In this document: in pieces, positions 1 to 12,237 of the stretch
Layout of the letters: each line of letters starts with the position of its first letter
How positions within the stretch are numbered: position 1 is the first letter of the stretch
Source: Mycothermus thermophilus
Taxonomy: Eukaryota > Ascomycota > Sordariomycetes > Sordariales > Chaetomiaceae
Assembly: GCA_011316235.1 (NCBI GenBank)
Contig: QQBE01000004.1
Coordinates: forward strand, 1,178,001 to 1,242,000
Direction of reading: 5' to 3'
DNA length: 64,000 nt
Made by a program: the position numbers and the translations under genes
Notes under the pieces: model-generated
What the model was told of the DNA's origin: nothing
The model's database searches: none
What the model saw: only the letters and a program-made list of their open reading frames with translations

Positions 1-3000
1 AGGTGAAGAGGATACCGCCCCGGAAGAAGCGCTCGTTGATGCTGCTGAGGGGCGCGATGTAGACCTTCCTGGTAACGCCAAACTTCTTGGTGTACTCGTA
101 GACCTCTCGGAGGTGAGCCAGGGTGGATGTCACGCGCTCGCTGTACTCAGTGCCCTCGAGCAAGGCCTTAAGCTTGGAGATGGCCTTCGTTGGAGTGTCG
201 CGGAAGTCAAACCGCTGCAACTCATCCACAGCCGTTGCCGAGATCCCTACGAGAGGAGATCGCAGCTCGCTGCGCACCTTCTGCCAAGTAAAGTTGCGGA
301 TATTGAGCTTGCTGAGAACCTCAGCCGCGGCCTGTCTCGAGCTGGCATCGACGCCGCAGAACTCAAAGATGGTCTGCAAGAGATCTGAATGGCCCAACTG
401 GAAGCACATGGGCGTCGAAGACGTCGAAGGAAACACGGTGATAATCTCATCCAGCACCTTGATGACCTCGGCCTCTTTCAGAGCAAGGTCCAGCGCATCC
501 GTCGTGACAATATCAAAGTCAACCTCACCGTACACGTCAGGCTGGCCGCCGTCAAAGCGATCACGGAAGATGTTTCCGAATGAGAAGGACCGTTGAGGCA
601 CAGGACCGCTTTTGATCCGAGCCAGGGTGCGGGCGCGGCCCATGACCAGATCAAACGGGAGCTGCAGCACCATGCCGTTCCTGTCCAGCAAATGCACGGC
701 ATTCTGTCCGTAATGCGCCGACCGCGGATAGAGACTTGTCGTCGGGACCTCAACGGCGCCATGGCGGCGGAAGATGGAGATCAGGGTCTCCTTGACGATG
801 AATCGACGAAGTAGGTCCGCCGGGGCCGGCAACGTCGATGACATGTCCCAAGCATAATCCTTGGCTTGCTCGGTCTGCCGCGCGAAAAGAGCCTCAAGCA
901 CCCCCTCGAAGTAGGGTGAGTTGGAATCAGCCAGGCTCGCGATGGCACGCCGGACGGTCTCGCTCTCCATCTGGACAGGCAGCTTTCCGCTTTTCAGAAG
1001 CTCCGCGCTGGAGGGTCGCTCCTTGGGGTTATGGCTCAGCAGCGACAACATGATCTCAAGCCGATTCTTGTCGGCTGGCTTGAAATCAGAGGGCAAGACC
1101 GGTGGGTTCTTGCGAACCTGTTCCAAAACCATGGCGCGTTGCATTCCGAGCATGGGAGGGTACGACATCTCGAAGAAAATCACGCCGAGGGAATACATCT
1201 ATCCTAGAGTCAGCATCGCCTTGTCAACATCTCGTTCAGAATACTTACGTCAACTTTGGCGGTGTACGTTCCGCTGCCTCCAGTCCGAACTTCGGGAGCG
1301 ATGTAGACGGCGGTGCCAATACTCCGCGTCATTTCACTCGCATCCGAGCCCAGATTCGGCGACTTGTCCGTGAGCTGCCCGCTGATAGCAAGACCAAAAT
1401 CTCCGATCTTGACGTTGTCAACCCCGTCCAGACCTGCGGTTATAAAAATGTTTTCAGGCTTAAGATCCCTGTGAATAATGGGCATGCTGTGAATGTAAGC
1501 AAGACCCTCCAGGATTTGGCGGAAAAGGCGCCAGATCTCTTGAGTATCTTTGCTCAAGTTCCGATTGATCAGGTCGCGGAGCGTCTGTAAAGTTGTTAGT
1601 GCTGTCAAAGCATCATTAGATGGGGTTTCCACCTACTCGCTTCTCGCAGTATTCCATGACAATGTACAAAGTGCTCTTGTAATGACGCTGACTGCTGGTC
1701 CTCCGGGTGCGGTGCCCGGGAACAGCAAGCTGATCTCTTGCGGCCTTGCTGTTCACGGTCGACGTGTCATCATCATCATCACTGTCGTCTTCGTCTTCAG
1801 AGCCTTCTGACGAGGATTCATCCTCGTCGTCGTCATCGTCATCATCATCTTCATCGCTGTCATCGCCGTCATCCGCTTCTTCGTCTTCCTCATCATCTTC
1901 GTCGGATGATTCGATCGCAGAACCTTCCATGTATGGATGCCCGCTGGAAGACATGAAATCGAGGCCACGACTCTTGCTTTCGGCGAATTCGATGTTGAAG
2001 TCGGCGGTGTTGCGGTTGGCATCCCTAATCGTGCCGAAGCTGTCGGATGATGCATCGTCCTCGCTAGGGTACTCCGGCACCTCCTCCACCCAGGTGTTGA
2101 TATAGCGGACCACCGATGGATGGTTCATCGAGGACAGCATCCGAACCTCTTTGAGCAGCTCAGAAAGCGTTTCCTTAGATCGCTGGGTGATCTTCTTGAC
2201 CGCATAGAGGCGGCTATCGATCAATCGACGGGCCTTTACGACTTCACCGAAACCTCCCTTGCCGAGCCGAGCTTCTTCGACGTAGTCTTGAAGGTACCTC
2301 GAGGTAGTCTCGTTACGGTTCACCGAGCCGTGGCGGAACATACGCGGAAGGCCCTGGGGAAGTGTCGATGCGGTTCCGTTAGACGCATAGCCATTAACTT
2401 CGTCCAGGATGGGTGCATTGGTGGCCAAGAATTCAGATGAGGTCAATTCGGAAGCTCGGGGTCGCTTCTTGGGATCGGTCTTGAAGAACTTTGACACCAG
2501 CTCTTTCAGCGGACCAGACAGGGAAAGCGAGTCCATCAAGGCCGAAGGTGAGGAATACTTGTCGGCGATGTCAAGGCCCAAGAGCATTTGCAAGAAGACC
2601 ACGCCAAAATCCCACACGTCGGTCTTCTGCGTGTACTGGGGCTTCGAGACGTCGGCGACCTCTGGGGGGAACCAGTAGGCAGACTTGGCGGCCCGGGTAG
2701 ATGTGAGCATTTTGACTTTGGTGCAGATGTTGTGAAGGTCTCGCTGGAAACCGGAGTCTGCAAGTTTCGGGACTACGTCCCCAGCTGGCTCTCTGCACAA
2801 GAGTATGTTCCCAGGATGGACATCCTGGTGGACGATGCCATGGTTGTGCAAGAAGGTCAGGGCATCAAGCAGATCGGTCGTCCAAATCTTGGCCTTGTTG
2901 ACGTTGAGTTGGCCAGCGAGGTCCAGAAACTCGTCGAGGGAGCCCCGATCACTAAAGGAGTTGAGAATGCTAACGCTCCACACAGCCGGCGCAGCCGAAT

Positions 3001-4110
3001 CGCCATCGCTGATGAACCGGTCAATCCTATAGTCAATGAGTTCTAGGAGATGTGGGTGGCGCAGCTTCTTGACAGTCTCAAGCTGAGTCTCCAGGGCTTG
3101 GAGTTGCTTTTTGAAGAGGACCGAGTCCTTGGTGTGGCACTTCAGCTCGACCTGCTTGAGGGCGAGAGTTGGCCGCCATGTTTTCTCAAGGAGGACGGGC
3201 TTTACCTTGTACACGGTTGTGACAGGGCCTTCCCGATACGTTGTGCGATCAGTGACCGACTTGAAGTAGAGTTCGTTTCCAAACCCGTCCATGATCTTGC
3301 ACGGCTGGTCAAAAACAACGGTGGCGTCTTCGTCGACAAGATCTGTGTTAGCACTATCAGAAGGAATGAGTGGACCGCGTGTCTTCTTGCGCAACTCTTT
3401 GGCTCGGGTCTTTTGGCGCTTGAGTTCCTCTTGAAGCATGTCACCAAGAACACGCTGCTCCTCCTGCGACTCTTCAAGGCGCCTGCGCTCCTCGAGCTCT
3501 TTCTCGGCCTGCGCCTTCTTTGCCATTTCTGCCTCGTGAGCCGCTCTTTCTTCCTCGAGCGAGGGCATCTCCTGGCCTTGAGCCTTCTTAACGGCAGCCT
3601 CGTCCAGGATCTCGCGGATGCCTTCGACAAGCTGAAGGATCATCTCTTGCTCCGCGGCCGCCAAGCTTTTTGACTCTGTCTCGATGAATTTTTGGATTTT
3701 GAATCTGGTCGCTTCCCGAAGATCCCCGTCATCCTTGATGGTCAGCAAGGGAGGGGATTTGGGATATGTGGCGACGAAGACGACGCCCAGGGTCACGGCA
3801 AAGGATGGGTCTGAAAGAGCTCTAATCCGAACATCGAAGGACGGTTCCGATTTCTGTGAAACGTCAGTGCAACGTAAAACAGGGGAGATTGGTTGAAACA
3901 AGTTCAACTCACCTGCCATGCACTATGAGTCGTAGTGTGCCTCGTGAAGTCTCCTTCGTAAATAGACTCAATGGCAATCAACTCATCTTTCTGCCGCTGT
4001 TCGTATTCAGTCTTTGGCCCTGTCCCGGGGCTCTTAGGACCCGGGACGCTCTCGGGAGCGGGCTTAGGAAGCTGGGGCTGACGAGGGTTGGCCTTCTTTT
4101 TGGGCCCCAT
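1..4110 (-). CDS. cpc-3: eIF2alpha kinase GCN2 (cpc-3), 3' end outside window
   Basis: Stress kinase that phosphorylates eIF2alpha when uncharged tRNA accumulates. Exons: 4110-3913, 3853-1637, 1584-1249, 1198-<1; all introns GT-AG. About 1316 residues are visible, against about 1600 for fungal orthologues, so the C-terminal ribosome-binding part is missing. Order: RWD domain (about residues 37-155), a charged coiled linker (about 160-250), pseudokinase (about 270-540; HRD is HQD and DFG is DSG, so inactive), active kinase starting at LGKGGFGEV (about 594) with a long Asp/Glu/Ser-rich insert, catalytic IHRDLKPEN and DFG in exon 3, then a HisRS-like domain in exon 4 (LPFDLVMGRARTLARI). The start is the first ATG in frame, just ahead of the RWD domain. 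Identification is firm from domain order. Confidence 0.95.
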
Positions 4111-4807
4111 GGTTGCAGGAAGGAATCGGGATCGGTCAAGCAAAAAGTAATTGCATGCGGGTCTCGATGAATTGGACAACCAGGTTTCAAAGGCTCAAAA
4201 GAGGGTTGAGATGGTGACTCGGTCTTACAACCCAGAAGGTGGGGAGGTGTTGTTGTCGGTGAACTGCACAGCCAAAAAGTTGGCTGTAGTGGTTTACCGA
4301 GTCGAGCCCATTCTTGTCAGAAAGTCGAAATCGGGACGAAAAAGTTGAAGAATACGATAAGCCGGTTGACAAAACTCGGAAGTTGTTTACGTGGAGCCGA
4401 AGACAGGATGCCTTAAGACAACCTAATAGTCATCAAGACTCAACTGCAGCAACCAATGACTCTGAGACGGAGGTCATCAGGGTGCTTGAGCAAGCAAAAG
4501 TGGGGCGCGTCTTTGTTAAGTATCAGTGACGCGTAAGTAATTTACACACAATACGGCGCATCTTTACGGCAGCCTTCAGCCCCATCTGCCGTCAACGGCA
4601 ACCCCGCCGGGGTCAGATGCTCCACTTCTGGCGGGCCGCACTCTGAATGGCTGATTCAGGAAATCAATCAACACCACAAACAATCCCGTGACGCGACGCG
4701 CCGACACTCCTCGTCGGAGTCCTCACCGCCCAGATTTTTCTCATGAACCAGCTTGACGTCGTCGCTGTAAAGTATACCTTTTCGCGACCCGGTATCCGGC
4801 CTTCACA
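4111..4807. other. Divergent intergenic region GCN2 / cut12
   Basis: About 700 bp between two outward-facing start codons, so it should hold both promoters. TGACTC half-sites of the Gcn4/CPC1 type lie at 4215-4220 and 4457-4462. No coding frame here is convincing. Confidence 0.6.
4215..4220. promoter_or_regulatory. TGACTC, possible CPC1/Gcn4 half-site
   Basis: The hexamer lies 105 bp upstream of the GCN2 start codon; a second copy is at 4457-4462. The full palindromic TGACTCA site is not present at either place, and a hexamer arises often by chance. Weak call. Confidence 0.2.
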
Positions 4808-6742
4808 ATGATCAGCTGGGCGTTGAAGCGGCGAAACTCCGAGAGCGTCCCGGAGCAGGGAGCGTCCGGTAAGAACGCAACAGAAGTTGGAAATACAGAC
4901 ATCATGTGAATGAGGCTAACTCGCGATCTCTAGATGACACCACCCAGCTCGAAGGCCCCGACACTCCGGCGCCCGTGTTCGCCGTGCGCGCGCTGAAGAC
5001 GGCTTTGTTCGGAACACCTGCGCCTCGAGATCGCCGAGTCCCGCCGAAGCCAAAGGAGACGACAACGACAACAACAACAACAACGACGACGACGACAGCG
5101 CCGCCACCAGGACCTCATGTACCTCCAGTGTCACCAGCGAAACCACCCGGCATCCTCCTCACGCCGGGAACGGGAACCTCTCGACGGAAGCGTGTCTCAT
5201 TTGGTCAGGATGTCAAGCAAGGATCCGGTGGGGCGACGAGGACGAGCACATACGGGAGGTCAGACGAACGGCCGCGGCCCCGGACGAAACTGCAGCAAGC
5301 GGTGGAAAGATCGGGGGAACGAAGGGCCGGAATGAACAACTCCAGAATGAACAACACCAGAATGAACAACAGCAGCGCCAACGGTGGGATTGAGTTCCTG
5401 GCCTGGGACAAGGAAGCTGAGGATTGGGAGGAAGTCGAGGATGACGACGAATCCGACTTTGACAACGACGTCACAACTGATCTCAATGAACCTCACTCTC
5501 GCTCTGGCAAATACTGGAAGGCTCATTTCGAGAGCTACCATTCAGACGCAAAGACTGAGATGGAGAAGCTTGTCAAGTACAAGCAGCTCGCGAAGTCTTA
5601 CGCGAAAATGAAAGACGCCGAGGCGCTCGAGCTCAATCGCAGGCTCAAGGAGGAGCAGGACAAGGTCAAAGCGCTGGAGGAAAAGTTGGCCCAGTTGACA
5701 GGACCGGGAGGCGCGAGCGTTTTGGCAAAGCCTGGGAACGAGCGCGACAAGATGCTCATGGATGAAATCAAGAAGCAAACGGCCCTCGCGACAGAGTACA
5801 AGATGAAGGTTGAAGAACTAGAGGCTCTGCTCCAGGATTTCAATGGGGATGCAGCTGGGGATCTGCGCCAGAACAAGACCGCGTCACCCAGGACCCATCG
5901 GACACTTATGGAGACCCAGAGGGAACTGAGGAAGGCCAGGTCGCAGATCCGCGAGATGGAGAAACTGCAGGAGGAACGAGACCGGTTGAAGTCGGATCTG
6001 GCTCTTGCGGAACAACGCGCCACCAAACTCGCCGAGGAGAATCGCAGACTTGCCAACGAGCTGGCACAGAGCACGTCAAGAATCCGGGACCTCGAAAAGG
6101 GCCTCGAGGATTCGAGGGGTTCTTACCAGAATCTCAAGGAGGACGCGAAATCTCGCTATCTGGAGGCTCAGCAGGTTCTCCAGAAGAAGAACGCCAAGAT
6201 CACGGAGTTGCAAGAGGAAATCGACGCGCTGAAGAAGGCCGGGGCGGAGGCGAGGCGAGCTACTAGGTCCAGCCGCGCGAAGAGCCTCGACGAGAAGGTC
6301 ATCACCGACATGTCCCCGGAGCAGCAGTCGGTGAGGGCAAGCCTGGTGGCCAGGCGGCTTCAAGAAGCCCAAAGCAGCGACAGCTTGCGACGAATCTCCC
6401 AAAGCGACGAGACGCTCGCGCAAGCAAGGGCGCTCAGGGAAAAGCTGGAGGCCGAGCTTGGGACGAAAGCGCGACCAGCATCGTCTGTCATTAGCGACCG
6501 CGGAAATCCGCAGGACAGCCGTAGCACGTTGTCGAGCGGTAGCACGGCCCATGCTCGCGGAGAGGAAGAACCCGTCAACTCGGGCCGGGCCAACAATGCT
6601 CGGACTGCGCGGCAAACCTCAACGACTGCGGCGTCAACAACAACAACAGCAACGGCGGAAGACCACCTCGCTCCAAAGGCCCGCGAACGACGCCGCACCG
6701 CCAAACACTCACCTCCCCGGGGCGAGCAGCAACAGCAGAAGC

Positions 6743-6786
<44 letters not shown>

Positions 6787-7134
6787 CCGCAGTCGCGGAG
6801 GGCACCCATCCGCGCGCCGTCGCCCACGCTAAGCGACACCTCTCCGGATGTTCAAGCGACATTGGCTCAGGTACAAAAACGGTCATCAGCAGCACCGGCA
6901 GCGCAACAACGGAACGCCGTCATCGACACCAATGCGGACGATGACGACGATACCGAGGCGCTGCACCTGCCGCAGCAGCAGACCAGCGCCGTCTGGAACG
7001 CCATGAACGCGTCGCGCGCTGCGCTGCCGGAGCATCGCAAGAAGGCGGCGCTCGCTCGGATCCAGCAGCGCATTGCGGAGAGGAAGATGCTGCAGGCGAG
7101 GATGGCGAGGGATAAGGAGAATGCGGATCCGTGA
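4808..7134 (+). CDS. cut12: Cut12-domain spindle pole body protein
   Basis: Two exons, 4808-4868 and 4934-7134 (753 aa). The 61-nt first exon begins MISWALKRRNSES and joins at GTAAGA...CTCTAG. The family is placed by the block around KYWKAHFESYHSDAKTEMEKL (5509-5571), which resembles the Cut12 domain of fission yeast, a spindle-pole-body component acting in mitotic entry. Downstream are long coiled coils (roughly residues 190-260 and 320-460), a Ser/Arg-rich low-complexity part, a run of 15 CAA codons (6742-6786), a short acidic patch and a basic helix. The C-terminus carries a KEN tripeptide (7114-7122). The role is inferred from the family. Confidence 0.82.
6742..6786 (+). repeat. (CAA)15 polyglutamine microsatellite in cut12
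   Basis: Uninterrupted CAA codons encode the polyglutamine tract. It is followed by CCG CAG and is likely to vary in length between strains. Confidence 0.95.
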
Positions 7135-7624
7135 GGGACGGAGAAACCGTAACTACGGGGGTGGGAATTTTTTTGATGAGTTTGGGATCGCTTGGGGTTG
7201 GGCATGTTGGGTTGGGCTGTACAGAGTAGCATAATTGATGTTGGGATATGAGATTTGGGAGTATGGTTACAGACTTGACCGGAGGCTGGCTGGCGGATGG
7301 GAGTTGGGAATGAAATACATAGGCATGTATGGGTTAATGAGCTGGGTTGGTTGATCCGGTCTCATGGACTGGAGTACGAGTATTGCAATTCGAGCGCTGT
7401 AATTGATTCCCTGTATCCGTTGTTGATGTTGGACATCAACCCCTTTTTTGTTGCTTGCTCGCTTGGTTGGGGTAACGCAGCGGAGCATGGATTCGGGATG
7501 CGCAGGGCAGAGAGCGATAAGCCTCCACTACCACCCGCTTACGAGGGGAAATTCAACAACGTAAGGAACTCTATCACCTCAATGTATTCGGGAGACATGA
7601 GATGAAGAAAGACACAAACTAGAG
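7135..7624. other. Intergenic region cut12 to ureF
   Basis: Both neighbours are on the plus strand, so this holds the cut12 3' UTR and the ureF promoter. The frames in it have no recognisable protein features. Confidence 0.5.
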
Positions 7625-8277
7625 ATGGACGACACTCATAATGATCTTGACGCTGAAATTGCCGACCTCGAACGGCGGCTAGCCGAAGCCAAGGCCCGGC
7701 GCCAGCAACTCCAACAACAACAACCACAATCCACGCATCCCAATCATCACGAACCCCAACTTCCACGACCAAGTGAGCAATCCAGCCAACCATCCATCCA
7801 CCTATCTCAATCTAACACACCCAACTAACCACAACCCCAGCCCCCCAACCAACCCCAACAGCAACTCACTTCCTCCTCCTCCTCTCCGACTCCGCCCTCC
7901 CGCTCGGCAGCTTCGCCTTCTCCTCCGGCCTCGAAAGCTACCTCACCCACCAAAAACTCCCCTCCACCCGCCTCTTCCACCCTTCCTCATCTTCAACCTC
8001 TTCCTCCTCCTCCTCCTCCTCCTCCTTCTCCACCTTCTTCCCCCTCTCCCTCTCCTCCATGGCGTCCACCTCCCTCCCCTTCGTGCTCGCCGCGCACCGC
8101 TTGCTTGCGTATTCCACCATCGGCGGCAACCCCGATGATGACATCCCCTCCGTAACGACCCGCCTCGCAGCGCTGGACGATGCCGCCGACGCAGCACTAC
8201 CGTGCACCGTCGCGCGGCGTGCGTCAGTCGCGCAGGGGCGCGCGCTGTTGGGGATTTGGGAGCGGGCGTTTGCGCCC

Positions 8278-8322
<45 letters not shown>

Positions 8323-8802
8323 GTGGGAGAGGGGGAAAGGAATGGGAGTGGTGGCGGTGCGAAGTTGCAAGGCGTTGTTGCCATGGGGGCGTTGAAGGGA
8401 TTCTCCTCGCTACTTCGGTCTTCTGGCTCCTCTTCTTCCCAACAAGCAACGACTACAGCGGCAACTACAGTAGTAGAGGACGAACCACCCCCCGTCTCGG
8501 CGCACCTCGCTCCATTATTTGGCGCCGTGTGCGCAGTGTTGGGCCTGTCGGAGGAACAGGCCGCTTATACGTTCCTGCTGGGGCACGCAAAGGCGGTGGT
8601 TTCCGCTGCGGTGCGGGCGGGGGTATTTGGGCCGTACCAGGCGCAGCGGACGCTGGCTGGAGCGGGAGTGCACGAGCTGATCGGGGCGGTGATGGAGAGG
8701 GAGTGGCACACGCCGGTGGAAGAGGCTGGGCAGACGGTGCCGGTGCTGGATTTGTGGGTGGGCAGGCATGAGGTTTTGTACTCGAGGATCTTCAATAGCT
8801 AG
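7625..8802 (+). CDS. ureF: Urease accessory protein UreF
   Basis: Exons 7625-7772 and 7841-8802 (369 aa); the intron starts GTGAGC and ends CCCCAG. UreF forms the chaperone platform with UreD/UreG that loads nickel into urease. After a short N-terminal coiled coil the core reads LLLSDSALPLGSFAFSSGLES, the typical UreF opening. Later blocks are SLPFVLAAHRL, AHLAPLFGAVCAVLGL and LLGHAKAVVSAAVRAGVFGP. The protein is longer than bacterial UreF (about 220 aa) because of a Ser run (about 7985-8035) and a polyalanine run encoded by GCG repeats (about 8276-8318), both between core blocks. Fungal UreF proteins are known to be longer. No other urease gene lies in the window. Confidence 0.9.
8276..8318 (+). 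repeat. GCG repeat encoding polyalanine in ureF
   Basis: A near-perfect GCG run with one GCA gives about 14 alanines between UreF core blocks. It is also open in the other frames, which explains overlapping shadow ORFs. Confidence 0.9.
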
Positions 8803-9009
8803 CTTTCGGGGGGGAGGCGGGCGGGGGGTGGGGTTTGGGTAGACTTGACATGGACAGGAACGCGGCAGTGACAGCATTTGGGTTGCGCTCATAGTCTATA
8901 TTATTGGTATCACCTTTGTACAAGCTTTGAAATGCACATGAGTCTTGACTGGTTTTGTTTTCCTCTCCGACATCCCTCTCGACACTCCATACTCCATCCT
9001 CCACACAGC

Positions 9010-10298
9010 TCATTCGTCATCGTCGTCTTCGTCGTCACTACCATATGCCACCAACGGCCCTGACGAGGTCGTCGTTTTCGGTTTCGTCGTCACGGCGACC
9101 TGTGCCCCTCTCAAGGCGGCTAGGGTGCTGCTCGATAAGATTCCGTTCGACTCCTCGGGCTTGTCCTGCTCCTGCTCTTGTCCGCTCCCCGTCTGCTGCG
9201 CCTCCGGCGCGGCCTCAATCATCAACCGTTGCTCATGCTCCAGCTCGTAGCCCTCCCTACCCCTCGGGTTGACAGCGTTGGGCCCACGGGCAAAGTGCAC
9301 GGCGTCTGGTGCCTCATAACCCTCGAGCCCGTAACTGCTCTCTAGTTTGCGCCGCTTCCGCGCCTCAGGATCTTTGCCCTCGATTTCCGCAACGAATTCA
9401 GCCGGCAACGCCCGCCTAATGGCCTCGGCAGCTTGCTCCTCGATCCGGCGCGCTTCACGCTTTTGAGCCATTGGGTTCGGGTCGGCCGTCGCCCACCGGA
9501 CGTTCAAGATCTCGTTATGATCGAGCGACCTGGGACAATGTTAGAACAAAATATTGGAGAGGAAACAGATAGGGGGGCCAGGACATACTGATGAGCCATG
9601 GCCTCTTTCGCGAACTGCGCATTCGCCTCGTTCGTATAAGTAACAAACGCAACGCCCCGGTTATTCAGCACGCGGATGCGTTCAATCTGGCCCCATTCGG
9701 CAAAATGGCGGGCCACCACCTCTTCGATGTCGTCCGTCACATGGATGCGTCCCACGTAGATGGTTCGGTTCTGGCGCGTGAAGCTGCCGACGCCGCCCAT
9801 GTCGTCGCGGTAGTCGCTGAACTTGTCGCGGCCGAAGCAATCGACGTTGGGGTTGAAGATGTCGTGAATGCCGGGCAGGCGGTGGAGGTAGTCGCATTCC
9901 TGACCCTTGGGGCAGATTCCCCGGGCGAAGAAGAGACAGAAGTACGACCCGGGACGCGAATCGGCGCGCGTGTATCCCGAGTCGAGCGCGATGTTGCACC
10001 TCCCCTTGGCATGCGTCTGCGAAAGATACTTGTCTTCCCTGTCGCCACCGGACCACTTGTTGTACCAGATGTTGAAGACGGTGCCTGTTTGCGGAGGCCG
10101 TTCGGACTTGACCAGGGCGGGATCGATCTGGGGTCGCGCCGGGCGCCTCTTGCGGCGGATGATCTTCTTGACTTTCTTCTCGGTTGGCGGCGCAACCTCG
10201 GTGCTCGTCGTGGCAACCGCGAGATCTTGAGCGTGGTCTTGAGAGTCGTCGGGTGGTGCAGCGACCTCTGCTTGAGGTCTTGATTTGACGTCCGCCAT
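9010..10298 (-). CDS. cwc2: Pre-mRNA-splicing factor Cwc2
   Basis: Exons 10298-9589 and 9529-9010 (409 aa), intron GTATGT...CCCAG. Cwc2 is an NTC-related protein that contacts U6 and the catalytic core of the spliceosome. An N-terminal basic stretch (KKIIRRKRRPARP) is followed by the Torus region with WYNKWSGGDRE, then a CCCH finger (C-x7-C-x5-C-x3-H, CLFFARGICPKGQECDYLH), then an RRM with RNP2 IYVGRI and RNP1 GVAFVTY. The C-terminus is acidic (SDDEDDDDE), after a segment rich in Gln/Glu. The Met at 10298 is preferred over an upstream frame extension because family members begin just before the basic stretch. It converges with ureF at 207 bp. Confidence 0.93.
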
Positions 10299-10820
10299 GA
10301 TTGTTATTGTTGCAGCTTGATGACTTCGACTAATGGAGATTGCCTGATTGATGTGGGAGGCTGGATCCGATGGAGAGAAAATGAAGAGCTGCTTGTCTGA
10401 TTTTTCCAAGTGTTGTTTTGTTACCTAAGTTACCGACGCATTGCTGGGAGCGGATGTTGCTTGGAACCACAGAGCGCAAATGCAAGGCCAGAGCCCGGAC
10501 ACGCGCTCGGCAGCAGGACCCACAGCGGCTCTGGCCAGGGTCTGGGTCTTGGCAGGCCGGCGAAGGCGGTGAAATGACACACTGGGCCTTGTGGCTTAGG
10601 GGGCCCCACCCCCACCTGGAAATTCTGCCACCTTTGGTGTGGGGTTGAATGAGCCAGGATCATCACATCTACTTTGTAATGAACCTTCAGAACTCGAAAC
10701 TCGAGAAACAAGAAACACCATCTCCATATCAGGTTGTTTCATTCTATCTTACTTTTTCCTTCACATTTCGTCACCTGCAGTCAAAGCGGTTGAGGGGGCC
10801 ATACTGGCCAGGTCGTCAAA
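10299..10820. other. Divergent intergenic region cwc2 / rbg1
   Basis: Shared promoter region of two outward-facing genes, with a C/T-rich segment before the rbg1 start. No further gene is visible. Confidence 0.5.
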
Positions 10821-12237
10821 ATGGTGAACATTACAGACAAGATCAAGGAGTAAGACAAGCCGCGGAACACCCTCGGCGGGACAAGGACTAATGCATCGGC
10901 CGTCAGGATTGAGGAGGAGATGAGGAGGACCCAAAGTTTGTCACCCTGAGATTATAGAGACTATTGTTGAATGGTTGGACTAACAACCGTCACAGAAAAC
11001 AAGGCCACTGGTCTGTACATCCTCTCACCCCCCTAAGCACACTCAACTGGGCGCTGACATGTCGACTCTCTCCCAGAATATCACTTGGGTCTCCTAAAAG
11101 GGTGAGTGAGTCGCCCATACTAGCCTGATGATAGACCTCTTCCATGCTAACACAACCGCAGCAAACTCGCACGTCTCCGCGCTCAATTACTGGAACCAGG
11201 CCCCGGATCTGGCGGCGGTGGTGGAGCAGGTTTCGATGTGAGCAAGAGCGGTGACGCCCGCATAGCGCTCGTCGGCTTCCCCTCCGTGGGCAAGTCAACA
11301 TTCCTCTCCAAAGTTACAAAGACCAAGTCCGAGGTGGCCTCGTATGCCTTCACCACCCTCACCGCTATCCCCGGCGTCCTCGAGTATGGTGGCGCCGAGA
11401 TCCAACTGCTCGATTTGCCAGGGATCATCGAGGGTGCGTCCGAAGGCAAAGGCCGAGGGCGGCAAGTCATCTCGGCAGCAAAGACGAGCGACCTGATTCT
11501 CATGGTGCTCGATGCCACCAAGCGCGCCGAACAACGGGCGTTGCTGGAGGCGGAACTCGAGGCTGTGGGGATCCGGTTGAACAGAGAGCCACCGTACGTA
11601 CCCTTCCTTACCACCCTGGAGCATCCTCCGTATCTCACACATATCCTCCAGAAACATCTACCTCAAGCCCAAGAAAGCCGGCGGCATGAAGATCACTTTC
11701 CAATCCCCTCCCAAGGCCCTCGACGAAAAGATGATCCAAAACATCCTCCGCGACTACAAGCTTCTCAACTGCGAAGTCCTGGTCCGCGACGAGAACTGCA
11801 CCGTCGACGACCTGATCGACGTCATCATGAAGGACCACCGCAAGTACATCAAGTGCCTGTACGTCTACAACAAGATCGACAGCGTGTCCATCGAGTTCCT
11901 CGACCAGTTGGCCCGCGAGCCCAACACGGTCGTCATGAGCTGCGAGCTCGATCTCGGCATCCAGGACGTCATCGACCGGTGCTGGAAGGAGCTCAATCTT
12001 CTTCGCATCTACACCAAGCGCAAGGGTATCGACCCGGATTTCAGCGAGGCCTTGATTGTGCGCAACGGCTCCACCATCGAGGATGTCTGCGATCGCATCC
12101 ACCGCACGCTCAAGGACACCTTCAAGTATGCCCTGGTGTGGGGTGCCAGCGCTCGTCATTGTCCGCAGAGGGTAGGCCTTGGCCATGTGGTTGCGGATGA
12201 GGATGTTGTGTACATAGTCAGCGGGTGGAAGGCGTAG
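10821..12237 (+). CDS. rbg1: DRG-family GTPase Rbg1
   Basis: Six exons: 10821-10849, 10907-10935, 10996-11010, 11077-11101, 11162-11593, 11652-12237 (371 aa; yeast Rbg1 is 369). It is a ribosome-associated GTPase that helps resolve stalled translation with Tma46/DFRP1. The first four coding exons are tiny (29, 29, 15 and 25 nt) and rebuild the conserved N-terminus IEEEMRRTQKNKATEYHLGLLK; every junction keeps phase and has GT-AG ends. The GTPase motifs are GFPSVGKST (G1), DLPG (G3) and NKID (G4), with the DRG insertion and a C-terminal TGS domain ending RVGLGHVVADEDVVYIV. Call and splice model are both strong. Confidence 0.95.
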
